From NCBI GenBank assembly GCA_937949455.1, contig CALEDU010000228.1, forward strand, positions 1 to 9,318: DNA of 9,318 bases, in the 5' to 3' direction. Origin of the DNA: an uncultured Tepidimonas sp. GTDB lineage: Bacteria > Pseudomonadota > Gammaproteobacteria > Burkholderiales > Burkholderiaceae_C. The notes beneath the pieces are model-generated. The model ran no database searches. It was given only the letters and a program-made list of their open reading frames with translations, and was not told the DNA's origin. Of this stretch, positions 1 to 6,987 are shown piece after piece (positions within the stretch are counted from its first letter, which is position 1; each line of letters starts with the position of its first letter). The position numbers were made by a program, and so were the translations under genes.

Positions 1-64
1 GGATGGCCGCGATATAGCCACCGGGGCCGGCGCCAATGACGACGACGTCAAATGCTTGTGCCAT
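1..64 (-). CDS. lpdA: Dihydrolipoamide dehydrogenase (E3), N-terminal fragment, cut by window edge
   Basis: Only the first 21 codons are inside the window. The protein starts at the ATG complementary to bases 62-64 and reads into a short beta strand followed by the FAD-binding Rossmann motif GAGPGGY at residues 11-17, as expected for the start of a flavoprotein disulfide reductase. The family oxidises the dihydrolipoyl group on the E2 subunit and passes electrons to NAD+. The gene lies 18 bases after odhB on the same strand, with a GGAG sequence about 10 bases before the ATG, so it is very probably the E3 gene of the 2-oxoglutarate dehydrogenase operon. The Rossmann motif alone would also fit other FAD enzymes; the position after odhB is what makes the call firm. 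The redox-active cysteine pair lies outside the window. Confidence 0.88.
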   Translation of the reverse strand, partial: MAQAFDVVVIGAGPGGYIAAI

Positions 65-82
65 GAGGGTTACTCCGTCGCG

Positions 83-1366
83 TCAGATATTGAACAACAG
101 GCGCGCGGGGTCTTCCAGCGCCTCCTTCATCGCCACCAGGCCCAGCACGGCCTCGCGCCCATCGATGATGCGGTGGTCGTAGGACAGGGCCAAGTAGTTG
201 ATCGGGCGAATCACGACCTGGCCGTTTTCCACCACAGGGCGCTCTTTGGTCGCATGTACGCCCAGAATGGCCGATTGCGGTGGGTTGATGATGGGGGTAG
301 ACAACATAGAGCCGAACACGCCACCGTTGGAGATGGAGAAGGTGCCGCCGGTCATTTCGTCGATGCCGAGTTTGCCCTCCGCCGCACGCTTGCCGAAGTC
401 GGCAATTTTTTTCTCGATGTCGGCAAAGCCCATTTGGTCGGCATTGCGCAGAATGGGCACCACCAGCCCACGCGGCGAACCCACCGCAATACCGATGTCG
501 AAGTAGCCGTGATAGACGATATCGTTGCCATCTACGCTGGCATTGAGGATGGGGTATTTTTTGAGCGCATGCACTGCGGCTTTGACAAAGAAGCTCATGA
601 AGCCGAGCTTGACGCCGTGCTCCTTCTCGAAACGCTCCTGATATTTCTTGCGCAGCTCCATCACCGGGGCCATATTGACCTCGTTGAACGTGGTCAGGAT
701 GGCGTTGGTGGCCTGCGACTGCAGCAGCCGCTCGGCAATACGCGCGCGCAGGCGGGTCATCGGCACGCGCTGCTCGGGCCGATTGGCCAAATCGGCTGGC
801 AGCCCCACCGGCGCGCTGACCTGTGGCAGCACCTTGGCGGGCGCTCCGGTCGGGATCGCTGCTGGAGCCGCAACGGCTGGTGAAGGCTTGGGCGCAGCTA
901 CGGCCGCCAGCACGTCGCCCTTGGTCACACGGCCGTCCTTGCCTGTGCCGACCACCGAGCCGGGAGCCAGGCCATGGTCGGCCATCAGCTTGGCGGCAGC
1001 GGGCATGGCAACGCCAGCCATGGCGCCTGCGGCGGCCGGTGCAGCACTCACCGCGGGGGCTGCCGGTGGCGCGGAAGCTGCTGCAACGGGCGCTGGGGCC
1101 GCTGTGGCGTCCGCCCCCGCCTTGCCTTGCGTATCGACCTTGGCGATGACCTGGTCAGATACCACCGTGCCGCCATCCCCCACGACGATTTCAGCCAGCA
1201 ACCCCGCCGCGGGGGCCGGCACCTCGAGCACGACCTTGTCGGTTTCGATCTCGATCAGGATTTCATCTGCGGCAACCGGCTCACCGACTTTCTTCTTCCA
1301 TTGCAGCAGCGTGGCTTGCGCCACCGACTCGGACAACTGCGGCACTTTCACTTCAACGATCGACAT
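83..1366 (-). CDS. odhB: Dihydrolipoyllysine succinyltransferase, E2 of 2-oxoglutarate dehydrogenase
   Basis: The 427-residue protein is the core of the 2-oxoglutarate dehydrogenase complex: its lipoyl arm takes the succinyl group from E1 and transfers it to CoA. Visible domains are a lipoyl domain at residues 2-78 with the lipoylated Lys44 in ETDKVVLEV, an Ala/Pro-rich flexible linker at about 82-122, a peripheral-subunit-binding domain at about 123-156 ([18 protein letters not shown]), a second Ala/Pro linker to about 190, and the acyltransferase domain from about 198. The active-site motif SYDHRIIDG holds His398 and Asp402. The length is typical of E2o with one lipoyl domain. I chose the ATG at 1366 ([10 protein letters not shown]) because GAGGAA lies about 9 bases upstream; an upstream ATG at 1396 would add ten residues that are not family-like. 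The gene follows odhA after 81 bases and precedes lpd by 18 bases. E2o rather than the pyruvate E2 is supported by the odhA neighbour. Confidence 0.97.
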   Translation of the reverse strand: MSIVEVKVPQLSESVAQATLLQWKKKVGEPVAADEILIEIETDKVVLEVPAPAAGLLAEIVVGDGGTVVSDQVIAKVDTQGKAGADATAAPAPVAAASAPPAAPAVSAAPAAAGAMAGVAMPAAAKLMADHGLAPGSVVGTGKDGRVTKGDVLAAVAAPKPSPAVAAPAAIPTGAPAKVLPQVSAPVGLPADLANRPEQRVPMTRLRARIAERLLQSQATNAILTTFNEVNMAPVMELRKKYQERFEKEHGVKLGFMSFFVKAAVHALKKYPILNASVDGNDIVYHGYFDIGIAVGSPRGLVVPILRNADQMGFADIEKKIADFGKRAAEGKLGIDEMTGGTFSISNGGVFGSMLSTPIINPPQSAILGVHATKERPVVENGQVVIRPINYLALSYDHRIIDGREAVLGLVAMKEALEDPARLLFNI

Positions 1367-1375
1367 GTTGTGTTC

Positions 1376-1381
1376 TTCCTC
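1376..1381 (-). promoter_or_regulatory. Ribosome binding site of odhB
   Basis: The minus strand reads GAGGAA here, nine bases before the ATG at 1366. It decides the start in favour of MSIVEV rather than the ATG at 1396. Confidence 0.7.
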
Positions 1382-1413
1382 AGCGAATGCGTACAAAGGG
1401 GCGCCTCACCCGC

Positions 1414-1427
1414 GCGCGGCACCGCGC
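1414..1427 (-). other. GC-rich intercistronic hairpin between odhA and odhB
   Basis: Bases 1414-1419 (GCGCGG) and 1422-1427 (CCGCGC) are perfect inverted repeats, giving a stem of at least five G-C pairs with a four-base loop in the odhA-odhB mRNA. A further palindrome, GGCGCC, lies at 1400-1405. No T-run follows, so it is not a standard intrinsic terminator. It could stabilise or process the transcript, or reflect only high GC. Confidence 0.4.
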
Positions 1428-1447
1428 CTGCGTGAAGCGCTCTCGTC

Positions 1448-4330
1448 TTACTTGGACAGGATGAAGCCCTTGAGCCGGGCGAAGGCCGCCTCGACCAGCG
1501 CCTTTTGTTGCTCTTGATGCAAGTGGGCATATCCCACCGCAGGCGAAGCGGATGCCGCCCGACCGGCATAACCCAGGCGCTGGCCATCCAGCATGTTTTC
1601 GTGGATGTTGTGCTGCACGAAGAACCAGGGACCTTGATTCTGCGGCTCATCCTGGCACCAAACGATGTCAGCAGCATTGGGGTAGCGCCGCAACTCGGCC
1701 GCGAAAGCCCTATGCGGGAACGGATAGAGCTGCTCGATGCGCACGATGGCGACGTCGTCGGCACCCTTTTCCTCACGTTTTTTCGCGAGGTCGTAGTACA
1801 CCTTGCCCGAGCAGACGATGACTCGCTTGACGCGCTGCGCGTTCTTGACGATCTCGGCGTTTTGCTCTGGGATCACGGTTTGGAACCCGCCCTTGGTGAA
1901 GTCGGAAATCGGCGAGGTAGCATCCTTGTTGCGCAGCAGCGACTTGGGCGTAAAGACGACGAGCGGCTTGCGCAAGTTGCGCACCATCTGGCGGCGCAGC
2001 ACATGGAAAATTTGGCTGGCCGTCGTGGGCTGAACCACCTGCATGTTGGTGTCGGCTGCCAGCTGCATGAAGCGCTCGATGCGTGCCGAGCTGTGCTCCG
2101 GCCCCTGCCCTTCGTAGCCGTGCGGCAGGAACAGCGTAATGCCATTGACTCGGCCCCATTTGACCTCGCCTGAGGCGATGAACTGATCGATGACCACCTG
2201 CGCGCCATTGGCAAAGTCGCCGAACTGTGCCTCCCAGATGACCAGGGTATTGGGATCGCTCGACGCATAGCCGTATTCGAAGCCCAATACCGCCTCCTCC
2301 GAAAGGATGGAGTCGATGACGGTGAATGGAGCTTGGTTCTCCGCGACGTTTTGCAGCGGGATGTAGGTGCCTTCATCCCACTTCTCGCGATTCTGGTCGT
2401 GGATCACAGCATGGCGGTGGGTGAAGGTGCCACGGCCGCAGTCCTCGCCAGACAGGCGCACGGCGTAGCCACTGGCCACGAGCGAAGCAAACGCCATGTG
2501 CTCACCCATGCCCCAGTCGACATTGATCTCGCCTCGGCCCATAGCGGCACGATCGGCCAGCACTTTTTTGACCAATGGGTGCGGGGAGATATTGTCCGGG
2601 ACGGTTGTGATGCGCTCGGCCAGCCTTTTCCACTCTGCCAGCGGGATGGCCGTGTCAGCTACGTCTGTCCACTTCTTGCCTAGAAACGGCGACCAATCGA
2701 CGGCGTACCTGCTTTTGTAGTTGGTGAGCACCGGATCGACGGTGCGACGACCTTCGTCCAGCATGGCTCGGTAGGCTTTGACCACCCGATCCGGTCCGTC
2801 TGGTGGCAGGATGCCTTGCGTCACCAACTTGTCGCCGTAGAGTTTGCGTGTGCCAGGGTGTTGCGCAATCTTTTTGTACATCAGCGGCTGGGTCAGCGAC
2901 GGCGTGTCCTGCTCGTTGTGGCCCAGCTTGCGGAAACAAACGATATCGATGACGACATCCTTGCGAAAGGTCTGGCGGTATTCGACCGCCAGTTGAGTGG
3001 CAAGCACGACCGCCTCCGGATCGTCGCCATTGACATGCAGCACCGGCGCCTCGATCATCTTGACGACGTCGGTGCAATACAGCGTCGAGCGGCTGTCGCG
3101 TGGGTCGGAAGTGGTAAAGCCGATCTGATTGTTGATGACGATGTGTACCGTGCCGCCGGTGTAGTAGCCGCGGGTCTGGGCCAGCGCCAGCGTCTCCATC
3201 ACGACACCCTGGCCGGCAAAGGCAGCATCACCATGTACCAGCACCGGCAGCACCTGGTCACCGGCACGGTCGCCACGGCGGTCCATGCGGGCGCGCACCG
3301 ACCCCTCGACCACCGGGTTGACGATCTCCAGATGCGAGGGGTTGAACGCCAGGCTCAGGTGCACCGGACCGCCAGAGGTCGAGACGTCAGAGCTGAAGCC
3401 TTGGTGATATTTCACGTCACCAGCGGGCAGATCCTCTGGTGCCGTGTGTTCGAACTCGGCAAACAGGTCCTTGGGCATTTTGCCCATCACATTGACCAGC
3501 ACATTCAGGCGCCCACGGTGCGCCATACCAATGACGATTTCTTGCACGCCTTGGGCACCCGCGCGCTGGATCAGCTCGTCCATGGCGGCGATGAAACTCT
3601 CGCCCCCTTCGAGCGAAAAGCGCTTTTGCCCCACATACTTGGTGTGCAGATAGCGTTCCAGTCCCTCGGCCGCAGTCAGGTTTTCCAGGATATGTTTTTT
3701 TTGCTCGGCGGTGAAATTGGGCTTGCTGCGAATGCTCTCCAATTTTTCCTGCCACCAGCGCTTTTGCTTCTGGTCGCTGATGTACATGTACTCGGCACCG
3801 ATCGTGCCGCAGTAGGTCTCGCGCAGCGCGTTGAGCAGCTCGCGCAGCGACATGGTTTCTTTACCGAAATACGTGTTACTGGTGTTGAACACCGTCTCCA
3901 GGTCGGCATCGGTAAACCCGTAGAACCCCGGATCCAGCTCGGGGATGGCCTCGCGCTCGGCGCGCTTGAGGGGATCCAGATTGGCCCAGCGGACCCCGAT
4001 GTTGCGGTAGGCGGCGATGAGCTGCTGGGTGGCTACGCGCTTGCGCCCCAGATCGGATTCGGCACCGCGAGCGGTCACCACCGGGGTGGTGCCCTGTTTG
4101 GCCATCTCGGCGAACGCCGCGATCACAGGCATGTGCGGTATGTCGCGGGCATCGCTGCCATCGACTGCAGGCACGTGCTGCAGCGCATCGAAGTAATCGC
4201 GCCAGGATTCGGGCACGCTGGTGGGGTCGGTGAGATATTTTTCGTACAACTCCTCGACATACGGCGCATTGCCGCCGAAGAGGTACGAATTGCCGTTGAA
4301 GGCTTGATAGACGCTCGTCGTCACGCTCAT
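1448..4330 (-). CDS. odhA: 2-Oxoglutarate dehydrogenase E1 component
   Basis: The 960-residue thiamine-diphosphate enzyme decarboxylates 2-oxoglutarate and succinylates the lipoyl group of OdhB, the committed step of the TCA cycle complex. The N-terminus carries the E2-binding-type segment (NSYLFGGNAPYVEELYEKY, residues 14-32). The ThDP core is seen as GMAHRGRLN (268-276), YHQG (308-311), HGDAAFAGQG (366-375), VNGDDPEA (433-440) and the NNQIGFTT segment (400-407). The transketolase-like pyrimidine-binding part includes SGEDCGRGTFTHRHA (627-641), EYGY (685-688), WEAQFGDFANGAQ (699-711) and HGYEGQGPEHSSAR (737-750). Length and order match full-length SucA/OdhA (about 930-960 residues). The ATG at 4330 is chosen because GGAGGT precedes it by ten bases and MSVTTSVYQAF fits the family start; the frame stays open much further upstream but only as a shadow of the ArsR gene. 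It ends 81 bases before odhB. Confidence 0.98.
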   Translation of the reverse strand: MSVTTSVYQAFNGNSYLFGGNAPYVEELYEKYLTDPTSVPESWRDYFDALQHVPAVDGSDARDIPHMPVIAAFAEMAKQGTTPVVTARGAESDLGRKRVATQQLIAAYRNIGVRWANLDPLKRAEREAIPELDPGFYGFTDADLETVFNTSNTYFGKETMSLRELLNALRETYCGTIGAEYMYISDQKQKRWWQEKLESIRSKPNFTAEQKKHILENLTAAEGLERYLHTKYVGQKRFSLEGGESFIAAMDELIQRAGAQGVQEIVIGMAHRGRLNVLVNVMGKMPKDLFAEFEHTAPEDLPAGDVKYHQGFSSDVSTSGGPVHLSLAFNPSHLEIVNPVVEGSVRARMDRRGDRAGDQVLPVLVHGDAAFAGQGVVMETLALAQTRGYYTGGTVHIVINNQIGFTTSDPRDSRSTLYCTDVVKMIEAPVLHVNGDDPEAVVLATQLAVEYRQTFRKDVVIDIVCFRKLGHNEQDTPSLTQPLMYKKIAQHPGTRKLYGDKLVTQGILPPDGPDRVVKAYRAMLDEGRRTVDPVLTNYKSRYAVDWSPFLGKKWTDVADTAIPLAEWKRLAERITTVPDNISPHPLVKKVLADRAAMGRGEINVDWGMGEHMAFASLVASGYAVRLSGEDCGRGTFTHRHAVIHDQNREKWDEGTYIPLQNVAENQAPFTVIDSILSEEAVLGFEYGYASSDPNTLVIWEAQFGDFANGAQVVIDQFIASGEVKWGRVNGITLFLPHGYEGQGPEHSSARIERFMQLAADTNMQVVQPTTASQIFHVLRRQMVRNLRKPLVVFTPKSLLRNKDATSPISDFTKGGFQTVIPEQNAEIVKNAQRVKRVIVCSGKVYYDLAKKREEKGADDVAIVRIEQLYPFPHRAFAAELRRYPNAADIVWCQDEPQNQGPWFFVQHNIHENMLDGQRLGYAGRAASASPAVGYAHLHQEQQKALVEAAFARLKGFILSK

Positions 4331-4340
4331 GGAATCGCTG

Positions 4341-4346
4341 ACCTCC
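4341..4346 (-). promoter_or_regulatory. Strong Shine-Dalgarno of odhA
   Basis: The minus strand reads GGAGGT ten bases before the odhA ATG at 4330. The sequence is near-perfect, with spacing slightly longer than optimal. It directly abuts a six-base-pair hairpin (4347-4363), so its accessibility may depend on leader folding. Confidence 0.75.
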
Positions 4347-4363
4347 GTCTCCCTGCAGGAGAC
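4347..4363 (-). promoter_or_regulatory. Hairpin in the odhA 5' leader, adjacent to the Shine-Dalgarno
   Basis: Arms GTCTCC (4347-4352) and GGAGAC (4358-4363) are perfect inverted repeats around a five-base loop. In the mRNA the hairpin ends right where GGAGGT starts. The 5' arm GUCUCC could alternatively pair with that GGAGGU (four Watson-Crick pairs plus two G-U), which would hide the ribosome site. That it has a regulatory role is inference from base pairing only. Confidence 0.4.
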
Positions 4364-4368
4364 TTGCT

Positions 4369-4381
4369 GGTTGGAACAACC
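4369..4381 (-). promoter_or_regulatory. Second inverted repeat in the odhA leader
   Basis: GGTTG (4369-4373) and CAACC (4377-4381) flank GAA, forming a 13-base dyad five bases upstream (in mRNA sense) of the Shine-Dalgarno-adjacent hairpin. It could be an RNA hairpin or an operator half-site pair. A separate ten-base perfect palindrome GCAGGCCTGC lies at 4439-4448. The rest of the 169-base gap (4331-4499) shows no clear terminator and no convincing -35/-10 pair. Confidence 0.3.
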
Positions 4382-4499
4382 TTCCGCGACACGGCTGTAC
4401 CGGTTGGCGGATGCGACAGTGACACTGGAAGGGCCTGTGCAGGCCTGCATTGTGCCACCAAAGGATACGACGGTGGGATTGATCGCGCGCCGCAGTGGA

Positions 4500-4895
4500 T
4501 CAAGGATGCCGCGGTGCGAGCCGGCGGCCGTTCGCAATGCCTCCGGATTCGTCGAGCTCGATGGCAATTTGCGTGCAGACCGTGCGGCACAGGGCGACCG
4601 CCTGCTCGCTCTGAACACGGTAGTAGACTTGTGTGCCTTCTTTGCGCTTGGCGAGCACGCCAGCCCGGTACAGCAGGTTGAGGTGCTGCGACAGATTGGG
4701 TTGTGTGGTTTCGATTTCGGCCAGCAGCTCCGACACCGACTTTTCCTTGTCGCACAGGGCGTTGAGGATGCGCAGCCGGGTCGGCGTGGAGAGAATGCCA
4801 AAAAGCTCAGCCGCCAGCTCGAAAACGCGCTTTTTGTCGACGTCGGCTTCGGTGTCGGTCAGTTGTTGCATGGGCGTTGAGGCAGACCAAGTCAT
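4500..4895 (-). CDS. ArsR/SmtB-family winged-helix transcriptional regulator
   Basis: The protein of up to 131 residues has a single winged-helix domain: helices at about 22-47, helix 3 in SVSELLAEI (53-61), a recognition helix in TQPNLSQHLNLLYRAG (64-79) and a beta-hairpin wing in LAKRKEGTQVYYRV (81-94), then a C-terminal dimerisation helix. Members are dimeric repressors that leave DNA on binding a metal or on thiol oxidation. The classic ELCVCDL metal-site motif is absent. Three cysteines are present: Cys48 at the end of helix 2, and Cys103 and Cys107 in the last helix; a helix-2/helix-5 cysteine pair recalls the persulfide sensors BigR, SqrR and YgaV, but Cys48 is about three residues off their position, so the ligand is unknown. 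The start is uncertain: neither ATG 4895 nor in-frame ATG 4871 has a good Shine-Dalgarno, and a TATGAT box at 4900-4905 would favour 4871 or leaderless translation from 4895. It sits 51 bases after prpE and 169 before odhA. Confidence 0.9.
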   Translation of the reverse strand: MTWSASTPMQQLTDTEADVDKKRVFELAAELFGILSTPTRLRILNALCDKEKSVSELLAEIETTQPNLSQHLNLLYRAGVLAKRKEGTQVYYRVQSEQAVALCRTVCTQIAIELDESGGIANGRRLAPRHP

Positions 4896-4899
4896 CTAC

Positions 4900-4929
4900 A
4901 TCATACCCACAAACCGACCGAACCCCCAA
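4900..4929 (-). promoter_or_regulatory. Candidate promoter of the ArsR-family gene
   Basis: On the minus strand TATGAT (4900-4905, five of six matches to TATAAT) follows TTGGGG (4924-4929, a weak -35) at an 18-base spacing. Transcription would begin at about the first ATG, leaving either a leaderless mRNA or a short leader to the ATG at 4871. The -35 overlaps an inverted repeat that could be the regulator's own operator. Confidence 0.35.
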
Positions 4930-4938
4930 AACTGGGGT
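4922..4938. promoter_or_regulatory. Inverted repeat between prpE and the ArsR-family gene
   Basis: ACCCC (4922-4926) and GGGGT (4934-4938) are separated by seven bases. The dyad overlaps the candidate -35 of the regulator gene, where ArsR-type autoregulatory operators are often found. It could instead be a weak prpE terminator hairpin, but no T-run follows on the minus strand. Confidence 0.3.
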
Positions 4939-4946
4939 GAAGTCAT

Positions 4947-6851
4947 TCAGCTGGCGCGCATCAGTTCACGAATCTGCTGCAAGGCGCTGGGATCGTCTAG
5001 GGTGGTCAGATCGCCGGGATCGCGGCCCTCGCACACGGCCTGGATGGCGCGCCGCAGCAACTTTCCGCTGCGCGTCTTGGGCAGCAGTTGCACAAAGCGC
5101 ACGCGCGCCGGGCGGGCTACCGCACCCAGCTGTTCGTCCACCACCTTCATGATTGCAGCCTCGAGCTGGAGCGCGTTCGCCTCGGTTGCCGCCAGCGATG
5201 GATCCTTGAGGACCGCAAAAGCGACGGCGACCTGACCCTTGAGCGCGTCAGCCACGCCGACCACCGCCACCTCGGCCACCGCTGGGTGGCTGGAGATGCT
5301 CTCCTCGATCTCGCGTGTGCCCAGGCGGTGGCCGGCCACGTTGATGACATCGTCGGTGCGGCCAAGGATGTAGTAGTAACCGTCGGCGTCGCGCACTCCC
5401 CAGTCGAAGGTGCTGTACATCTGCCGCCCGGGAATGCTGGACCAATAGGTTTTGACGTAGCGTTCATCGTCACCCCAGACAGTCTGCAGACAGCCTGGCG
5501 GCAACGGATATTGCACCGCGATCACACCCTTGCGATCCGGCTCGTGGATCTCCTCGCCGGTGTTTTCGTCGATCAGGCGCACGTCGTAGCCGTAGACGGC
5601 CTTGCCGGGGGAGCCGAACTTGGTCGGCGCGGGTTCGATGCCGTTGCAGATCGCCAGGATTGGCCAGCCCGTCTCGGTCTGCCAGTAGTTGTCGATGACC
5701 GGCTTGCCCAGTGCCTGCGCGATCCAGGTGGCGGTGGGCTCGTCGAGCGGCTCGCCGGCCAGGAACAGCGCGCGCAGGCTGCTCAGGTCGTATTGGGTCA
5801 AGTAGGCCGGATCCTGTTTTTTCAGCACGCGCGCGGCGGTGGGTGCCGTGAACATGATGCTGACGCGGTAGTCCTGCACCAGGCGCCACCAGATTCCGGC
5901 GTCGGGCCGGATCGGCGTGCCTTCGTACATGATGGTGGCCATGCCGTTGAGCAGCGGGCCGTAGATGATGTAGCTGTGCCCGACCACCCAACCGATGTCG
6001 CTGGTGGAGAAGTAGGTCTCGCCCGGGTTGGCCATGTAGATGTGGCGCATCGAGGCGGCCAGCGCCACCGCATAGCCACCGGTGTCGCGCTGCACCCCCT
6101 TGGGGCGGCCGGTGGTGCCGCTGGTGTAGAGGATGTAGCTCGGGTGGGTGCTGTCCACCCACTCGCACGGCACCTGCGCATTCAGATGCTGCGCGCGCAG
6201 CGTGGCGTAATCGGCATCGCGACCCGCGACCGGGTCTAGCGCCGCCAGCCCGCGGTCGACCATCAGGACGCGTGCGGGTTTGTGAGCCGACAGGCGGATC
6301 GCCTCATCCAGCAGATGTTTGTACGGGACCACTTTGCCCCCGCGCATGCCCGCATCGGCACTGACGATAACCGTGGGCGCGGCGTCGTCGATACGGCTGG
6401 CGAGGCTGTGGCTGGCAAAGCCGCCAAAGACCACGGAATGGATGGCCCCGATGCGCACGCAGGCCAGCATGGCGAATGCGGCCTCGGGAATCATCGGCAT
6501 GTAGATCAGCACGCGGTCACCCGTGCTTACGCCCAGCGAGCGCAAGATGGCGGCCATGCGCTGCACTTCGGTGTGCAGCTCGCGAAAGGTGTAGGCGCGT
6601 TCCACGCCGGTCTCGGTGGAGACGTAGATCAGCGCGTTCTGGTCCGCACGCGTGGCCAGGTGGCGGTCCAGCGCGTTGTGGCACAGGTTGGTCAGCCCGC
6701 CCTCGAACCAGCGCACAAAAGGTGGATGGTCGTCATTGCACACCCGTTCGAACGGCCGTTGCCAGTCGATCAGGCGGGCCTGTTCGGTCCAGAAGGCGTC
6801 GCGCTCGTCGATCGAACGACGGTAAAACGAGTCGTACAGGGCGCTGCTCAT
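4947..6851 (-). CDS. prpE: Propionate--CoA ligase (propionyl-CoA synthetase)
   Basis: The 634-residue enzyme is an ANL-superfamily adenylating ligase that turns propionate, ATP and CoA into propionyl-CoA, AMP and pyrophosphate in the cytoplasm, the entry step of propionate use. Motifs in order are the phosphate loop YTSGTTGRPKG (242-252), the aromatic/ATP motif NYWQTETGWP (388-397), the hinge region GRTDDVINVAGHRLG (497-511) and PKTRSGK (591-597), where Lys597 is the catalytic lysine; the equivalent lysine is acetylated in Salmonella PrpE. NYWQTETGWP with Trp after the Gly, the N-terminal SFYRRSIDERDAFW and the length point to PrpE rather than acetyl-CoA synthetase, which usually has WWQTETGG; overlap in substrate use is possible. 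I chose ATG 6851 (MSSALYDSFY), preceded by GGAGA at about eight bases; an ATG at 6932 would add 27 atypical residues. No prpB, prpC or acn neighbour is visible. It is followed after 51 bases by the ArsR-family gene. Confidence 0.93.
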   Translation of the reverse strand: MSSALYDSFYRRSIDERDAFWTEQARLIDWQRPFERVCNDDHPPFVRWFEGGLTNLCHNALDRHLATRADQNALIYVSTETGVERAYTFRELHTEVQRMAAILRSLGVSTGDRVLIYMPMIPEAAFAMLACVRIGAIHSVVFGGFASHSLASRIDDAAPTVIVSADAGMRGGKVVPYKHLLDEAIRLSAHKPARVLMVDRGLAALDPVAGRDADYATLRAQHLNAQVPCEWVDSTHPSYILYTSGTTGRPKGVQRDTGGYAVALAASMRHIYMANPGETYFSTSDIGWVVGHSYIIYGPLLNGMATIMYEGTPIRPDAGIWWRLVQDYRVSIMFTAPTAARVLKKQDPAYLTQYDLSSLRALFLAGEPLDEPTATWIAQALGKPVIDNYWQTETGWPILAICNGIEPAPTKFGSPGKAVYGYDVRLIDENTGEEIHEPDRKGVIAVQYPLPPGCLQTVWGDDERYVKTYWSSIPGRQMYSTFDWGVRDADGYYYILGRTDDVINVAGHRLGTREIEESISSHPAVAEVAVVGVADALKGQVAVAFAVLKDPSLAATEANALQLEAAIMKVVDEQLGAVARPARVRFVQLLPKTRSGKLLRRAIQAVCEGRDPGDLTTLDDPSALQQIRELMRAS

Positions 6852-6894
6852 GGGCGTCTCCAGCACAGGGGCATCAAGGTCAAAATCTCTGACG

Positions 6895-6900
6895 ATTATG
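6895..6900 (-). promoter_or_regulatory. Candidate -10 box for prpE
   Basis: The minus strand reads CATAAT, five of six matches to the consensus, which would give a leader of roughly 37 bases before the prpE ATG. I find no acceptable -35 at 16-18 bases, so the call is weak. Nearby, AGGGC (6926-6930) and GCCCT (6935-6939) form an inverted repeat in the divergent prpE/yjfB-like intergenic region that could be an operator. Confidence 0.25.
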
Positions 6901-6987
6901 GGTCGTCGGCTTTCGCTGGCCTGACAGGGCAAACGCCCTCCCCATTCAGCTCTTGCTCAGCGACTGCAATTGGCGTAAGCTTCGCAC

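Noticed and set aside
2816..4681. A 621-codon open frame on the plus strand opposite odhA
   Set aside because: It is the antisense shadow of a highly conserved gene in GC-rich DNA; its His/Gly/Val/Leu-rich translation shows no recognisable domain.
4331..4801. In-frame upstream extension of odhA by 157 codons, running through the ArsR-family gene
   Set aside because: The residues are Ser/Arg/Cys-rich and unlike E1 proteins, they shadow a well-supported winged-helix gene in another frame, and a strong GGAGGT precedes the ATG at 4330.
4922..4938. Intrinsic terminator after prpE
   Set aside because: The stem has only five pairs with a seven-base loop and is followed by GC-containing sequence rather than a T-run.
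5088..6239. A 383-codon plus-strand open frame opposite prpE, and similar plus-strand frames opposite odhB and hscA
   Set aside because: They are composition-driven antisense frames with no motifs, overlapping genes whose catalytic motifs are intact.
6882..6900. Possible sigma-28 promoter (TCAA...GACGATTA) upstream of the YjfB-like gene
   Set aside because: The half-sites are 13 rather than 15 bases apart and the match is partial; the same bases also read as a -10 for prpE on the other strand.
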